A DNA stretch of 64,000 bases, taken from Acuticoccus sediminis (GTDB lineage Bacteria; Pseudomonadota; Alphaproteobacteria; Rhizobiales; Amorphaceae). The stretch covers positions 434,001 through 498,000 of the forward strand of contig NZ_QHHQ01000001.1 in the NCBI RefSeq assembly GCF_003258595.1. Direction: 5' to 3'. Shown here in pieces: positions 25,990 to 38,547 of the stretch (position 1 is the first letter of the stretch; each line of letters opens with the position of its first letter). A program made the position numbers and the translations under genes. The notes under the pieces were generated by a model. That model saw only the letters and a list, made by a program, of their open reading frames with translations. It ran no database searches and had not been told where the DNA came from.

Positions 25990-27570
25990 TCAGCGGCGCA
26001 GCAGGTTGCCGAGCGCCCCGCGGGCGATGGACTTGCCGATCTTCGCCCCGGTCGCCCCGGCGACGGCGCGGCCGATCCGCTCGCCCGCCTCCGCCGCCGC
26101 GGTCCGCGCGGCACCGCGCGCCGCCTTCTGCGCCGACGTCAGCCGCCGGCGCGACGGCCCGCCGAAGAGGAACCACCAGAGCCTGCGGACCGCGCCGGGA
26201 TCCTCCTCCGGCTCGCTCCGGGGGCCGGGCTTCGGCGCCTCCGGAGGGGCGGGATCGCCCGCCTCGGCGGCCTCGGCGGCCTCGGTCGCCCGCGCGGCGA
26301 GGATCTCGTAGGCGCTCTCCCGGTCGATCTCCGTGTCGTAGACGCCGGCGACCGGCGACCTTGCCATCAGCGCCGTCCGTTCCTCCGTCGTGATGGGCCC
26401 CATCCGCCCGGATGGCGGGCGGATCAGCGTCCGCTCCACGATCGACGGGACGCCCTTCGGCCCCAGGGTCGAGACCAGCGCCTCGCCCACGCCGAGCTCG
26501 GTGATGACGCGCTCGGTGTCGAGCGCCGGGTTGGGCCGGAACGTCGTCGCCGCCGCCCGCACCGCCTTCTGGTCGCGCGGCGTGTAAGCCCGCAGCGCGT
26601 GCTGCACGCGGTTGCCGAGCTGCCCCAGCACCACGTCCGGCACGTCGAGCGGGTTCTGCGTGACGAAGATGATCCCGACGCCCTTCGAGCGGATCAGCCG
26701 CGCCACCCGCTCGATCGTGTCGATCAGCGCCGGCGGGGCGTCGTCGAACAGCAGGTGCGCCTCGTCGAAGAAGAAGACGAGCTTCGGCTTCTCCGGATCG
26801 CCCACCTCCGGCAGCGTTTCGAATAGTTCGGACAAAAGCCAGAGGAGGAACGTCGCGTAGAGCTGCGGGCGCAGCATGAGCTGGTCGGCGGCGAGGATGT
26901 TGACCACCCCGCGCCCGTCCCGGACCTGCATCAGGTCGGTGATCTTCAGCGCCGGCTCGCCGAAGAAGCGGTTGCCGCCCTGCTGCTCCAGCGTCAGCAG
27001 CGCCCGCTGGATCGCGCCGATGGAGCGCTCCGAGACGAGCCCGTAGTCGCGCGACAGCGTCGACGCCTGGTCGGCGACGTGCACCATGAGCGCGCGCAGG
27101 TCCTTCAGATCGAGGATCGGCAGGCCCTGGTCGTCGGCGAGCTTGAAGGCGATGGCGAGGACGCCCTCCTGCACCTCCGTCAGCTCCAGGAGGCGGGCGA
27201 GCATGAGCGGCCCCATCTCCGTCACCGTGGTGCGGATCGGGTGCCCCGCCGCGCCGAAGAGGTCCCAGAAGACCGTCGGGCTGGCCTCGAACGCGTAGTC
27301 GTCGCCGAGCCCGATCGCCGCCGCCCGCTTGAGGAGGAAGTCCTTGGGATCGCCCTGCATGGAGAGCCCCGCGAGGTCGCCCTTCACGTCGGCGCAGAAG
27401 CACGGGACCCCGGCGCGGGAGAAGCCCTCGGCGAGGATCTGCAGCGTCACGGTCTTGCCGGTGCCGGTGGCGCCAGTGATCAGCCCGTGCCGGTTCGCCA
27501 TGTCGAGCCGCAGATACTGCGGCGTCTCGGCCGTGCCGACATAAACCTCGGTATCGTTCAGGATGCTCAT
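25990..27570 (-). CDS. HerA-like ATPase (DUF853 family)
   Basis: 526 residues. Walker A is [12 protein letters not shown] and Walker B is [14 protein letters not shown]; an arginine-finger region follows ([18 protein letters not shown]). This is the DUF853 branch of HerA/FtsK-type ATPases, widespread in proteobacteria and presumed to act in nucleic-acid handling. The C-terminal ~100 residues are low-complexity Ala/Glu/Pro and then a basic helix. It lies 62 bp downstream of mmcB on the same strand, which fits a DNA-related role. The exact function is unknown. Confidence 0.85.
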   Translation of the reverse strand: MSILNDTEVYVGTAETPQYLRLDMANRHGLITGATGTGKTVTLQILAEGFSRAGVPCFCADVKGDLAGLSMQGDPKDFLLKRAAAIGLGDDYAFEASPTVFWDLFGAAGHPIRTTVTEMGPLMLARLLELTEVQEGVLAIAFKLADDQGLPILDLKDLRALMVHVADQASTLSRDYGLVSERSIGAIQRALLTLEQQGGNRFFGEPALKITDLMQVRDGRGVVNILAADQLMLRPQLYATFLLWLLSELFETLPEVGDPEKPKLVFFFDEAHLLFDDAPPALIDTIERVARLIRSKGVGIIFVTQNPLDVPDVVLGQLGNRVQHALRAYTPRDQKAVRAAATTFRPNPALDTERVITELGVGEALVSTLGPKGVPSIVERTLIRPPSGRMGPITTEERTALMARSPVAGVYDTEIDRESAYEILAARATEAAEAAEAGDPAPPEAPKPGPRSEPEEDPGAVRRLWWFLFGGPSRRRLTSAQKAARGAARTAAAEAGERIGRAVAGATGAKIGKSIARGALGNLLRR

Positions 27571-27632
27571 GCGCCTCGGCCCGCTCGCGGTGACGCAGCT
27601 TGAGGGGCGAACCGCGCCGGGTGCAACCCTTG

Positions 27633-28118
27633 TTACACCGCGACCGTAATCTGTGGCTGCGGGTCCTCCAGCTCGTGGAGCCGCCGCGCCGCCGTCTGCG
27701 CCACCCGGAGGTGGATCGCCCGGCGCACTGTCGCGGTGAGGCGTTGGGGGACCGCCTCTCGCACCAGAGCGGCGTCGAACCCGTCGGTCATGATGAGCCC
27801 CTCGTCGGCCGGGAAGATGTCCCCGACCTCGGGCAGCGAGGCGAAGAAGAAGCGGTCGCAGGCACGCTTGTAGCTCGGCCACTTGTCGTCGGCGCGATAG
27901 TCGGCGAGCGAGGACTTGATCTCGACGATGACCACCTCCCCGTCGACCCCGATGCCGACCAGATCGGCCCGGCGCCCGTCGGCGAGCGTCAGCTCCGGCA
28001 CCACCGCGAAGCCGAGGTCGCGCAGGAGCCGTGCCGCGCCGCGACGCACCTTGATCGCGGACGGCGACTGGCGGCCGTCCACCATGGGCGCGACATCGAA
28101 GACGGAAAGTAGCGGCAT
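27633..28118 (-). CDS. mmcB: MmcB-family putative DNA-repair endonuclease
   Basis: 161 residues. The PD-(D/E)xK-like core reads [29 protein letters not shown] with the conserved D...E-x-K, followed by [17 protein letters not shown]. MmcB was named in Caulobacter as a damage-tolerance protein; the nuclease activity is predicted. The start is taken at 28118; an internal ATG at 28085 is possible and would remove 11 residues. Confidence 0.82.
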   Translation of the reverse strand: MPLLSVFDVAPMVDGRQSPSAIKVRRGAARLLRDLGFAVVPELTLADGRRADLVGIGVDGEVVIVEIKSSLADYRADDKWPSYKRACDRFFFASLPEVGDIFPADEGLIMTDGFDAALVREAVPQRLTATVRRAIHLRVAQTAARRLHELEDPQPQITVAV

Positions 28119-28176
28119 ACGACAGACCCGGGTGCAGCGATGTTCATGAAACACCCCCATCCTGCCGCATGCAACC

Positions 28177-29358
28177 CTACAGCAGGGCGCCCCCGACGGC
28201 CCCAGCGGCGGCGACGACCGCCCAGGGCGGCACGGCGAGGTGCCGCAGCGCGACGAACGCCGCCACCGCTAGCGCCAGCGCCGCATGCGTCGGGACGCCC
28301 TGGACGATCACCGGATCGTAGAACGCGGCCGCCAGCAGACCCACGACCGCCGCGTTGACCCCCGCGAGCGCGCGCCGCGCGACCGTCGCCCGCCGCACCC
28401 GGTCCCAGAACGGCATGATCCCCACGACGAGCAGCACCGACGGCAGGAAGATGCCGACGAGCGCCACGATGGCCCCCGCGACGCCCCCGAACGGCTCGGC
28501 CACCGCGCCGAGATAGGCGGCGAAGGTGAAGAGCGGCCCCGGCACCGCCTGCGCCGCCCCGTACCCGGCGAGGAAGGCGTCCGGCGGCACCAGGCCCGCC
28601 ATCTCGCCCTGGAGCAGCGGCAGGACCACGTGTCCGCCCCCGAACACCAGCGCACCGGACCGGTACGTCCGGTCGAGCAGGTCGAGCGCCGGGCTCCACG
28701 CCGCGGCGAGGGGCAGGAGCAACAGCAACGCGAAAAACCCGGCGAGCGTCGCGATGCCGACCCGCCGCCCGACGGGTGCGCGCGGCGCGTGGTCGTCCGG
28801 CGCCGCATCCGGCACCGCGAGCCAGAGGCCCGCGATCGCCCCGACGGCGATCACCACGAGCTGCATCACCGCCGGATCAGGCGCCAGCAGCATCGCGACA
28901 GTCGCGGCCCCGGCGATGGCCGCCCGCGCCCGCGTCGCCGCGAGGCTCGCCGCCATCCCGAGGAGCGCATTGGCGACGACCGCCGCGGCCGACGCCTTCA
29001 GGCCGAGGATCCACCCCGCCCCGGCGCCGAAGCCGACCCCCGTGACGAGGAGCCCGAACGCCGCCAGCGCGATCGCGGAAGGCAGGGTAAACGCCGTCCA
29101 TGCGGCGAGGAGGCCCGGGAATCCGGCGCGCTGCAGGCCGATCGCCATGCCCACCTGGCTCGACGCGGGACCCGGAAGGAACTGGCAGAGCGCGACGAGA
29201 TCGGCGTATGCCGCATCGCTCATCCACCCCCGGCGCTCGACGAACGCGGTCCGGAAGAACCCCAGATGCGCGACGGGTCCGCCGAAGGAGGTGAATCCCA
29301 GCGGCAGGAACGCCGAGAAGACTTCGGCCGCGGTTCCAGGTCTGTCGCGATGGGTCAT
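28177..29358 (-). CDS. chrA: Chromate efflux transporter ChrA
   Basis: 393 residues, the two-domain long form. Each half carries the CHR signature: FTSFGGPVAHLGFFRTAFVERRGW and CQFLPGPASSQ in the first, and ALVFGGGHVVLPLLQGEM and AAQAVPGPLFTFAAYLGA in the second. ChrA exports chromate across the inner membrane. The ATG at 29358 has GGAGGAG six bases upstream and is preferred over an ATG 30 bases earlier. Confidence 0.92.
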   Translation of the reverse strand: MTHRDRPGTAAEVFSAFLPLGFTSFGGPVAHLGFFRTAFVERRGWMSDAAYADLVALCQFLPGPASSQVGMAIGLQRAGFPGLLAAWTAFTLPSAIALAAFGLLVTGVGFGAGAGWILGLKASAAAVVANALLGMAASLAATRARAAIAGAATVAMLLAPDPAVMQLVVIAVGAIAGLWLAVPDAAPDDHAPRAPVGRRVGIATLAGFFALLLLLPLAAAWSPALDLLDRTYRSGALVFGGGHVVLPLLQGEMAGLVPPDAFLAGYGAAQAVPGPLFTFAAYLGAVAEPFGGVAGAIVALVGIFLPSVLLVVGIMPFWDRVRRATVARRALAGVNAAVVGLLAAAFYDPVIVQGVPTHAALALAVAAFVALRHLAVPPWAVVAAAGAVGGALL

Positions 29359-29742
29359 CCGGCTCCTCCCCCGCCTCCGCATCGCCATCTACGATGACAG
29401 GGCGATGACACGAGCCAACACGCCGGTGGCGCCGGACGCCGGTACTCCCCGCAATCCGTACGGCCCGTCGGCCGCCGAACCGCCGGTCGCATCCCCGGAG
29501 TCCCGGCGCATTTATGGTTCCGGTTCAGGGAGGCCAGTTCGCCCGGAGCACGCGGTATCGGGGCTGACCACGGGCCTGATACGACAACGCCCGCAGCATC
29601 GGGCGATGCGCGGGCGGAATGGGTGGGGGCCCCGGTCGTTCATGTGCGCCGCGCTAGGGATGCCCCCGGCGGCGCGGTCGACCCTGTCGTCCCGGCGGCG
29701 TGCGGGCCTGCCCCGTGTGGGGCGACCGGCCGGCCGGCTTGG
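29359..29742. other. Non-coding gap between actR and chrA
   Basis: 384 GC-rich bases between the chrA start and the actR stop, both on the minus strand. No credible gene, repeat or terminator was found. It should hold the chrA promoter. Confidence 0.5.
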
Positions 29743-30306
29743 TCAGCGCGGAGCGCGCTTGGCGAGGATCCGCTGCAGCGTGCGGCGGTGCATGTTGAGG
29801 CGGCGTGCCGTCTCGGAGACGTTCCGGTCGCACATCTCGTAGACGCGCTGGATGTGCTCCCAGCGGACGCGGTCCGCCGACATCGGGTTCTCCGGCGGCT
29901 CCGGCCGTTCGCCGACTTCGCGGGTCAGCGCCGAGAACACCTCGTCGGCATCGGCCGGCTTCGCGAGATAGTCGACGGCGCCGAGCTTCACCGCGGTCAC
30001 GGCCGTGGCGATGTTGCCGTACCCGGTCAGGATCACCGCCCGCGCGTCGGGCTTGCGGCGGCGGATGCGCTCGACGACCTCGAGGCCGTTGCCGTCGCCC
30101 AGACGCATGTCCACCACGGCGTAGTCGGGCGGATTGCGCTCGGCCATGTGGCCCGCGTCCTGTGCGCTCTCGGCGACGTCGGTGACGAAGCCGCGCTTTT
30201 CCATGGCCCGTGCCAGGCGCTGGCCGAAAGCGGCATCGTCATCCACGATCAGGAGCCGGCTTCCATCGACGGCCTTGGCCGGAGCGGCCTGCGGCATGGC
30301 GTCCAT
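29743..30306 (-). CDS. actR: ActR/RegA/PrrA-family redox response regulator
   Basis: 187 residues. Receiver domain LLIVDDDAAFGQRLARAMEKRGF with the phospho-acceptor Asp in VVDMRLGDGNGLEV, then a short Pro-rich hinge (EPPENP) and the Fis-type helix-turn-helix VSETARRLNMHRRTLQRILAKRAPR that is nearly invariant in RegA/ActR. It controls respiration, carbon and nitrogen fixation and acid tolerance in related bacteria. It lies 77 bp downstream of the cognate kinase gene. Confidence 0.96.
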   Translation of the reverse strand: MDAMPQAAPAKAVDGSRLLIVDDDAAFGQRLARAMEKRGFVTDVAESAQDAGHMAERNPPDYAVVDMRLGDGNGLEVVERIRRRKPDARAVILTGYGNIATAVTAVKLGAVDYLAKPADADEVFSALTREVGERPEPPENPMSADRVRWEHIQRVYEMCDRNVSETARRLNMHRRTLQRILAKRAPR

Positions 30307-30383
30307 GTTGATCCCCTCGGTTATATACTCTTACCTGCACAAATAGTGCGTTCGAGGGCTTTGCATTACAAAATGGCCAAAAT

Positions 30384-31676
30384 TTAATGACCTGACGGCA
30401 GAGTCGGCCAAAGAGTGCGCCTCGGCCACGCGACCGTCACAGTCGCGCCGTCCCTCGCCTCGAACTTCACCGTCGCCCCCGTCCGCTCCAGCAGCGTCTT
30501 CGCGATGAAGATGCCGAGGCCCATGCCGCCGCCCCGCTGGTCCTCCCGCCGCCGTGAGACGTAGGGGTCGCCGATCCTGTCGAGCACGTCGTCGGCGAAG
30601 CCCGGTCCGTCGTCGGCGATGACGATGGTGAGCCGCTCGCTCGTCCACGTCGCGGTGATGCGGACCAGCGTCTCGGCGAAATCCACCGCGTTCTCCACAA
30701 GATTCCCGAGCCCGTAGTGAATGGCCGGGTTGCGCGCCACGAGCGGCTGATCGCTGAGGTCGCCGTTGAGCTCCACCTGGATCTCCACGCCCGCTCCGCG
30801 GTGCGGCTCGGCCACCTCCTCGATCAGCGTGCGCACGTTGAGGCGCACCAGCGGGCTGTCCGAGTCGTCACCCAGGTTCTTGAGACGGCCCAGGATTTCC
30901 CGGCACCGCTCGGTCTGGGAGCGCAGCAGCGCCACGTCTTCGGCGAGGGGGCTGTCCGGCGGAAGCTCCCGCTCCATCTCCTTGGAGACGACGAGGATGG
31001 TGGCGAGCGGGGTGCCCAGCTCATGCGCGGCGGCGGCGGCGAGACCGTCGAGCGCGTGCAGGTTCATTTCGCGCTGCAGGATCACCTCCGTTGCGCCAAG
31101 TGCATCCGCGAGCTGGCGATTTTCCTCCGACACGCGGAAGGCGTAGCTGCCCATGAAGATCAGGCTGCACACCAGTGACAGCCAGATACCGCCGATGAAC
31201 AGGAACGGCGGGCTATAATGCTCGCCGCTGTACCAGGGGAGCGGCTCGTGCGCGACGACCAGCATGGTCGCCGACAGCAGGACGAAAGCTCCCAGGGTCA
31301 TGGTGCGGCTGGCGGACAAGGTCGTCGCCGACACCATCACCGGCGCGATCAGCAACAGCGCGAAGGGATTGGTTAAGCCACCAGTTAATCCGAGCTGAAG
31401 GGCGAGCTGGGCGATGTCGAATGCCATGACACCCGCCGTCCAGCTCTCGGACATCTGGCGGTTATCGGCAAATTTGACGCGCAGGAACACGTTCGACCAC
31501 GCCGAAAGCGCCACGAGCCCGAGGCAGGCGGACAACGGCATGTCGAAATCGAGAAAGACGCCGACGAAAAGGATCGCGGTAAGCTGACCCAAAATGGCGA
31601 GCCATCGCAAAAGCAGCAGCGTCCGAACGCGCACCACGCGTTCACGAACGCTCAGGACGGCAGTTCCTTCAGTCAC
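30384..31676 (-). CDS. actS: ActS/RegB/PrrB-family redox sensor kinase
   Basis: 430 residues with six membrane segments. The quinone-sensing heptapeptide GGLTNPF is at 99-105. The phospho-acceptor is His218 (AAAAHELGTPLATI) and a conserved cysteine lies at 258 (ERCREILGRL), 40 residues on. That equals the spacing of His225 and Cys265 in Rhodobacter RegB, so both redox inputs are kept. N and G boxes (GLGNLVENAVDFAE, IADDGPGF) are intact. The start is GTG. No senC gene accompanies the pair. It is divergent from phaZ. Confidence 0.95.
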   Translation of the reverse strand: MTEGTAVLSVRERVVRVRTLLLLRWLAILGQLTAILFVGVFLDFDMPLSACLGLVALSAWSNVFLRVKFADNRQMSESWTAGVMAFDIAQLALQLGLTGGLTNPFALLLIAPVMVSATTLSASRTMTLGAFVLLSATMLVVAHEPLPWYSGEHYSPPFLFIGGIWLSLVCSLIFMGSYAFRVSEENRQLADALGATEVILQREMNLHALDGLAAAAAHELGTPLATILVVSKEMERELPPDSPLAEDVALLRSQTERCREILGRLKNLGDDSDSPLVRLNVRTLIEEVAEPHRGAGVEIQVELNGDLSDQPLVARNPAIHYGLGNLVENAVDFAETLVRITATWTSERLTIVIADDGPGFADDVLDRIGDPYVSRRREDQRGGGMGLGIFIAKTLLERTGATVKFEARDGATVTVAWPRRTLWPTLPSGH

Positions 31677-31806
31677 TCTGCGGCTGACCTCCCGATTGAA
31701 CGCAGCACACTTTGGTCAAACTTGCCAAAACGCCTCATGAGGGCGATATGTTGCGGTGCAGCATGCGCGGTGGCTGGTCGCGGCGCCACAACACGTTCGA
31801 GGTTCT

Positions 31807-34668
<2,862 letters not shown>

Positions 34669-34860
34669 CCGCGCCCCGCCGCGCCCCCGAACCGCACGAC
34701 AACCCCGGCGCGCCCAAGCCCGCCGGGCACCCGGCATGGCGTGCCCCGCGCGCCGGGCTGACCGCGTGACGCTTCCCGATGAGCCGGATACCCGGCGTGG
34801 CGCGCCGATGGGAGCTGGTCTCCCGGCAAGGCGCGTCGGGTCAGCCGGAGCGGTCGGGGG

Positions 34861-36456
34861 TCAGGCTGTGCCGGCCAACTCGCTGCGGAACGCGCGGCGG
34901 ATGACCTTGCCGGACGTCGTCAGCGGGATGTCGTCCACGAACATGATCTCGCGTGGGTAGAAGTGCGCCGAGAGGCGACCACGGACGAACGCCTTGAGCG
35001 CCTTCTCCTGCGCCGCGTCACGGGCTGCCCCCGGGCGCAGCTTCACGAATGCGACCACGATCTCCCCGCGCAGCGCGTCGGGCCGACCGACCACGGCCGA
35101 GAGCTCCACGTCGGGATGGCCGGCGAGGCAGTCCTCGATCTCGCCCGGGCCGATGCGGTAGCCGGCCGAGTTGATGAGGTCGTCGTCGCGGCCGACGAAC
35201 GTCACGCCGTCGGGCCCCGCGATGCCCTGGTCCCCGGTCATCAGCCACTCCCCGCGGAACTTCGCCGCGGTCGCTTCCTCGTCGTTCCAGTAGCCGAGGA
35301 ACATCACCGGATCGGGCGCGGCGACCGCGATGGTACCCTGCACGCCGTCGGGGAGCGGGATGCCGTCCTCGTCGACGATGGCCACCGTGTGCCCCGGGAC
35401 CGGACGGCCGATCACGCCGGGCGCGGCGACGCCCCAGCCGGCGCAACTCGCCAGCACCAGATTGCACTCGGTCTGCCCGTAGGCCTCATTGATGGTGACG
35501 CCGAGATGCTCGCGCGCCCACAGGAAGGTCTCTGCGCCGAGCGGCTCGCCGGCCGACCCGGCGGAGCGAAGCGTGAGCCCGGGCCGCGTGTCGCGCATCA
35601 TCCGGAGCGCCGTCGGCGGGATGAAGGCGTTTCGCACGCCGGCCGACGCCGCCCAGTCGAGCGACTCCTGCGGGTCGAACCGCGCCGCACGCTGCGCCAC
35701 CACCGGCACGCCCATGGCGAGCGAGGGGAGGAGCACGTTGAGGAGCCCGCCGGCCCACGCCCAGTCCGCCGGCGTCCAGAAGCAGTCGCCGGGCCGGGGC
35801 AGGAGGTCCTGGTACATCTGCACCCCCGGCATGTGGCCGAGGAGCACGCGGTGCCCGTGGACCGCGCCCTTCGGCGGACCGGTCGTGCCCGAGGTGAAGA
35901 TGATGAGGGCCGGATCGTCCGGCCCCGTCGCCGCGGGATCGCAGCGGTCGCTGGCGCGGGCCATCAGCGCGGCGAGGTCCGCTTCGCCCGATGGCCCGTC
36001 GACCGTCGCGACGACAGCCTGCGTCGGCGGCGCCTTCGCCGCGCCTTCTTCCGTCGTGACGAGCAGCCTGGCACCGGAGGCGGTCAATCGGTAGCCGAGC
36101 GCCTCGGTGCCGAACAGCATCGCCATCGGCACCGCGATCGCACCCAGCTTGTAGGCCGCGAGGTGCGCCGCCACCGTCTCGATCCGCTGGCCGAGCTGGA
36201 TCGCGACCCGGTCGCCGCGCCCCACGCCGAGGTGGACGAACGCGTTCGCCATCCGGTTCACCGCGCGCGCCAGCTCCTTGTAGCTCACGGGGCTCGGGGC
36301 GCCGCGCGCGTCGGCAAAGACGAGCGCGGTGCGCTCGGGCGCGCTCCCGGCCCAGACGTCGCAGGCGACGGTCGCGATATTGTACCGGTCAGGCGTCGGC
36401 CACCGGAAGCCGGCACGCGCGGACGCATAGGTGTCGAAGCTGGTCAGGTTCGTCAC
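34861..36456 (-). CDS. Acyl-CoA synthetase (AMP-forming, medium/short-chain type)
   Basis: 531 residues. AMP-binding motifs: IIFTSGTTGPPKGAVHGH (P-loop), EAYGQTECN, GEWLMTGDQG and the C-terminal hinge GRDDDLINSAGYRIGPGEIE, with the catalytic lysine region TTSGKVIRRAFR. It activates a carboxylic acid to its CoA thioester; the closest-looking group is the butyrate/medium-chain (AcsM-type) synthetases. The GTG start has GGAGA 7 bases upstream. It is convergent with phaZ, and short-chain acid activation would fit PHB metabolism (inference). Confidence 0.88.
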   Translation of the reverse strand: MTNLTSFDTYASARAGFRWPTPDRYNIATVACDVWAGSAPERTALVFADARGAPSPVSYKELARAVNRMANAFVHLGVGRGDRVAIQLGQRIETVAAHLAAYKLGAIAVPMAMLFGTEALGYRLTASGARLLVTTEEGAAKAPPTQAVVATVDGPSGEADLAALMARASDRCDPAATGPDDPALIIFTSGTTGPPKGAVHGHRVLLGHMPGVQMYQDLLPRPGDCFWTPADWAWAGGLLNVLLPSLAMGVPVVAQRAARFDPQESLDWAASAGVRNAFIPPTALRMMRDTRPGLTLRSAGSAGEPLGAETFLWAREHLGVTINEAYGQTECNLVLASCAGWGVAAPGVIGRPVPGHTVAIVDEDGIPLPDGVQGTIAVAAPDPVMFLGYWNDEEATAAKFRGEWLMTGDQGIAGPDGVTFVGRDDDLINSAGYRIGPGEIEDCLAGHPDVELSAVVGRPDALRGEIVVAFVKLRPGAARDAAQEKALKAFVRGRLSAHFYPREIMFVDDIPLTTSGKVIRRAFRSELAGTA

Positions 36457-36707
36457 GGATACTCTCCTACTCCGGTCCGGCGGAACAGTCCGCGTCGTCC
36501 CGTTTCCCGTTTGAACCGCGGGATTCGTATTAGATCTGAGCGTATTGCTCAATCGAATAACATCACCATCCGCTTTATCAATGAGAACTGGAAAATACAT
36601 TGACACGGCATCGTGTTTCAAAGCTTGGACACATCGTACCGAAGATGGAATAAGTCTTTGAGATCAACGGCTCGGCGACGGGCGCGCACTTCGGGAGGTT
36701 ATGGCCG

Positions 36708-37124
36708 GTGAGGCGGATGATTATGGCGCTGGCCGCGCTCGGCTTCGCCTGGAGCGCGGCGACGGCCCATGCGCAGGACACCTGCGGGACCGAGCAGTAC
36801 GACCATAACGGCTCGGTCATGGACGTCACGGTGTGCCGCGGCGAGATGACGATCACCTACGCCGGGCCGAGGCCGGGACTGCGCCAGGCCGGCGTGGCGC
36901 CGGGGACGGTCCTGTTCCGTGGGCGCTTCCAGCCGGGCCGGCCGGGCGAGGAGGCGACCCCTCTGGCCGGCACCGCCTACGTCTTCCGCGGCGGCTGCCC
37001 GCCGGCCGGATACCCGGTGGAGGGCGAGCTCCACGCGGAGATCATCCTGTGGGGCAAGGCGCCGGTGCGCGACTCGGGCTGCCGCGTCACCGGCTACCGG
37101 GACGACACGCTCCGCTTCAACTGA
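36708..37124 (+). CDS. Small secreted protein with four cysteines
   Basis: 138 residues. A clear signal peptide (MIMALAALGFAWSAATAHAQD) precedes a ~115-residue mature part with four cysteines (CGTEQY, VCRGEM, GGCPPAGY, SGCRVTGYRD) that could form two disulfides. No family recognised. GGGAGG precedes the GTG at 36708 by nine bases; the ATG at 36717 is the alternative start. It is divergent from the acyl-CoA synthetase gene across an AT-richer 251-bp gap. Confidence 0.6.
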   Translation: MRRMIMALAALGFAWSAATAHAQDTCGTEQYDHNGSVMDVTVCRGEMTITYAGPRPGLRQAGVAPGTVLFRGRFQPGRPGEEATPLAGTAYVFRGGCPPAGYPVEGELHAEIILWGKAPVRDSGCRVTGYRDDTLRFN

Positions 37125-37179
37125 GCCGCTTCGACCGAGCGGGCGCGGCGGCGGCCGAGGCGAAGCGAGGCGCCGGCGG

Positions 37180-38460
37180 TCAGCCTTCGAGCTTCTCCTT
37201 CTCGGGCAGCGTGCCCGCCTCGCCCACGGCGCGGCCGGCCGGCGTCGGCTCCCCGGTGTCGTTCGCGGGCTCCGCAGGCGACGGCGACTTCGGCGGCGTC
37301 AGGGCCGAGGACATCTCGCTCGGCGAGACGATGCCCATGAGCTTGCCCTCCTCGTCGACCACCGGGAGCGGGTAGACGGCCTCGAGGGCGGCCGGGAGCG
37401 CGGCCTCCAGCGCGTCGGCGGCGGACAGGGTCGGCCCCTCCTCGGCGATTTCGTAGAGGTTGCGGTTGTCCTGCGAGGACAGCGCGGCCTCCAGGCTCTC
37501 CTGCGTGGCGACGCCGCGGAACCGCTCGTCCTCGACGACGTAGCCGTACGTGACGCCGGTGCGCCGCATCTCCTCCAGCGCGTGGTCGATGTTCTCGCCG
37601 GTGAGGCGCATCTTCGGCGGCTTCATCACCGTCTCGACGGTGAGGACGCGGGCGCGGTTCACGTCGCGCACGAAGTCCGTCACGTAGTCGTCGGCCGGGC
37701 GCAGCAGGATCTCCGGCGGGGTCCCGACCTGGCTGAGGCGGCCGTCCTTGAGGATCGCGATGTGGTCGCCGATGCGGAGCGCCTCGTCGAGGTCGTGGGT
37801 GATGAAGACGATTGTCTTGCCGAGCTCGGACTGCAGCTCGATCAGCTGGTCCTGCATCTGGCTGCGGATCAGGGGGTCGAGGGCGGAGAACGCCTCGTCC
37901 ATCAGCAGGATCTCGGCGTCGGTCGCGAGCGCGCGGGCGAGGCCGACGCGCTGCTGCATGCCGCCGGAGAGCTGCGTCGGGTACTGCGCCTCGTAGCCCG
38001 CGAGGCCGACGCGCTCGATCCACTCCATCGCCTTCTCCTCGCGCTCGGCGCGCGAGACGCCGCGGACGCGCAGGCCGTAGGCAACGTTCTGCAGGACGGT
38101 GCGGTGCGGCATCAGGCCGAAGCGCTGGAAGACCATCGACATCTTGGTGCGGCGGAACTGCTCGAGCTCGCGCCCGGACATCGTGACGACGTCCTCGCCG
38201 TTCACGAGGATATGCCCGTCCGTCGGGTCGATGAGGCGGTTGAAATGGCGGATCAGGGTGGACTTGCCGGACCCCGACAGGCCCATGATGACGAAGATCT
38301 CGCCCTTCTCGATGGTGAGCGACACGTCCGAGAGGCCGAGCGTGTGCCCGGTCTGCGCCAGCAGCTCCTCCTTGGACAGGCCGGCGCGGTACTGCTCCAG
38401 CGCCTCCTTGGGGTGCGGGCCGAAGATCTTGGTGACGTTCTTGACTTCGATCAGAGACAT
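37180..38460 (-). CDS. proV: Glycine betaine/choline ABC transporter ATP-binding subunit (ProV/OpuAA)
   Basis: 426 residues. The N-terminal VTKIFGPHPKEALE and FVIMGLSGSGKSTLIRHFNRLIDPTDG (Walker A), LSGGMQQRVGLARAL signature and LLMDEAFSALDPLI (Walker B) identify the quaternary-amine uptake ATPase. Tandem CBS-type repeats occupy roughly residues 280-390, where related systems sense ionic strength. The Pro-rich C-terminus is variable. Last gene of the proX-proW-proV run, which imports compatible solutes. Confidence 0.94.
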   Translation of the reverse strand: MSLIEVKNVTKIFGPHPKEALEQYRAGLSKEELLAQTGHTLGLSDVSLTIEKGEIFVIMGLSGSGKSTLIRHFNRLIDPTDGHILVNGEDVVTMSGRELEQFRRTKMSMVFQRFGLMPHRTVLQNVAYGLRVRGVSRAEREEKAMEWIERVGLAGYEAQYPTQLSGGMQQRVGLARALATDAEILLMDEAFSALDPLIRSQMQDQLIELQSELGKTIVFITHDLDEALRIGDHIAILKDGRLSQVGTPPEILLRPADDYVTDFVRDVNRARVLTVETVMKPPKMRLTGENIDHALEEMRRTGVTYGYVVEDERFRGVATQESLEAALSSQDNRNLYEIAEEGPTLSAADALEAALPAALEAVYPLPVVDEEGKLMGIVSPSEMSSALTPPKSPSPAEPANDTGEPTPAGRAVGEAGTLPEKEKLEG

Positions 38461-38547
38461 TCGGTGATCCTCAGCGCGCGGGGGCGCACCGCACCGCCGG
38501 GGCGGGTCGCGGCGGGGTGGGCGTCGTGCGGCGGGCGCATCGCGGTC

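Noticed and set aside
36533-36549. TGAGC-N5-GCTCA dyad upstream of the acyl-CoA synthetase gene as a regulator site
   Set aside because: Five-base arms are too short to rule out chance and no known motif matches.
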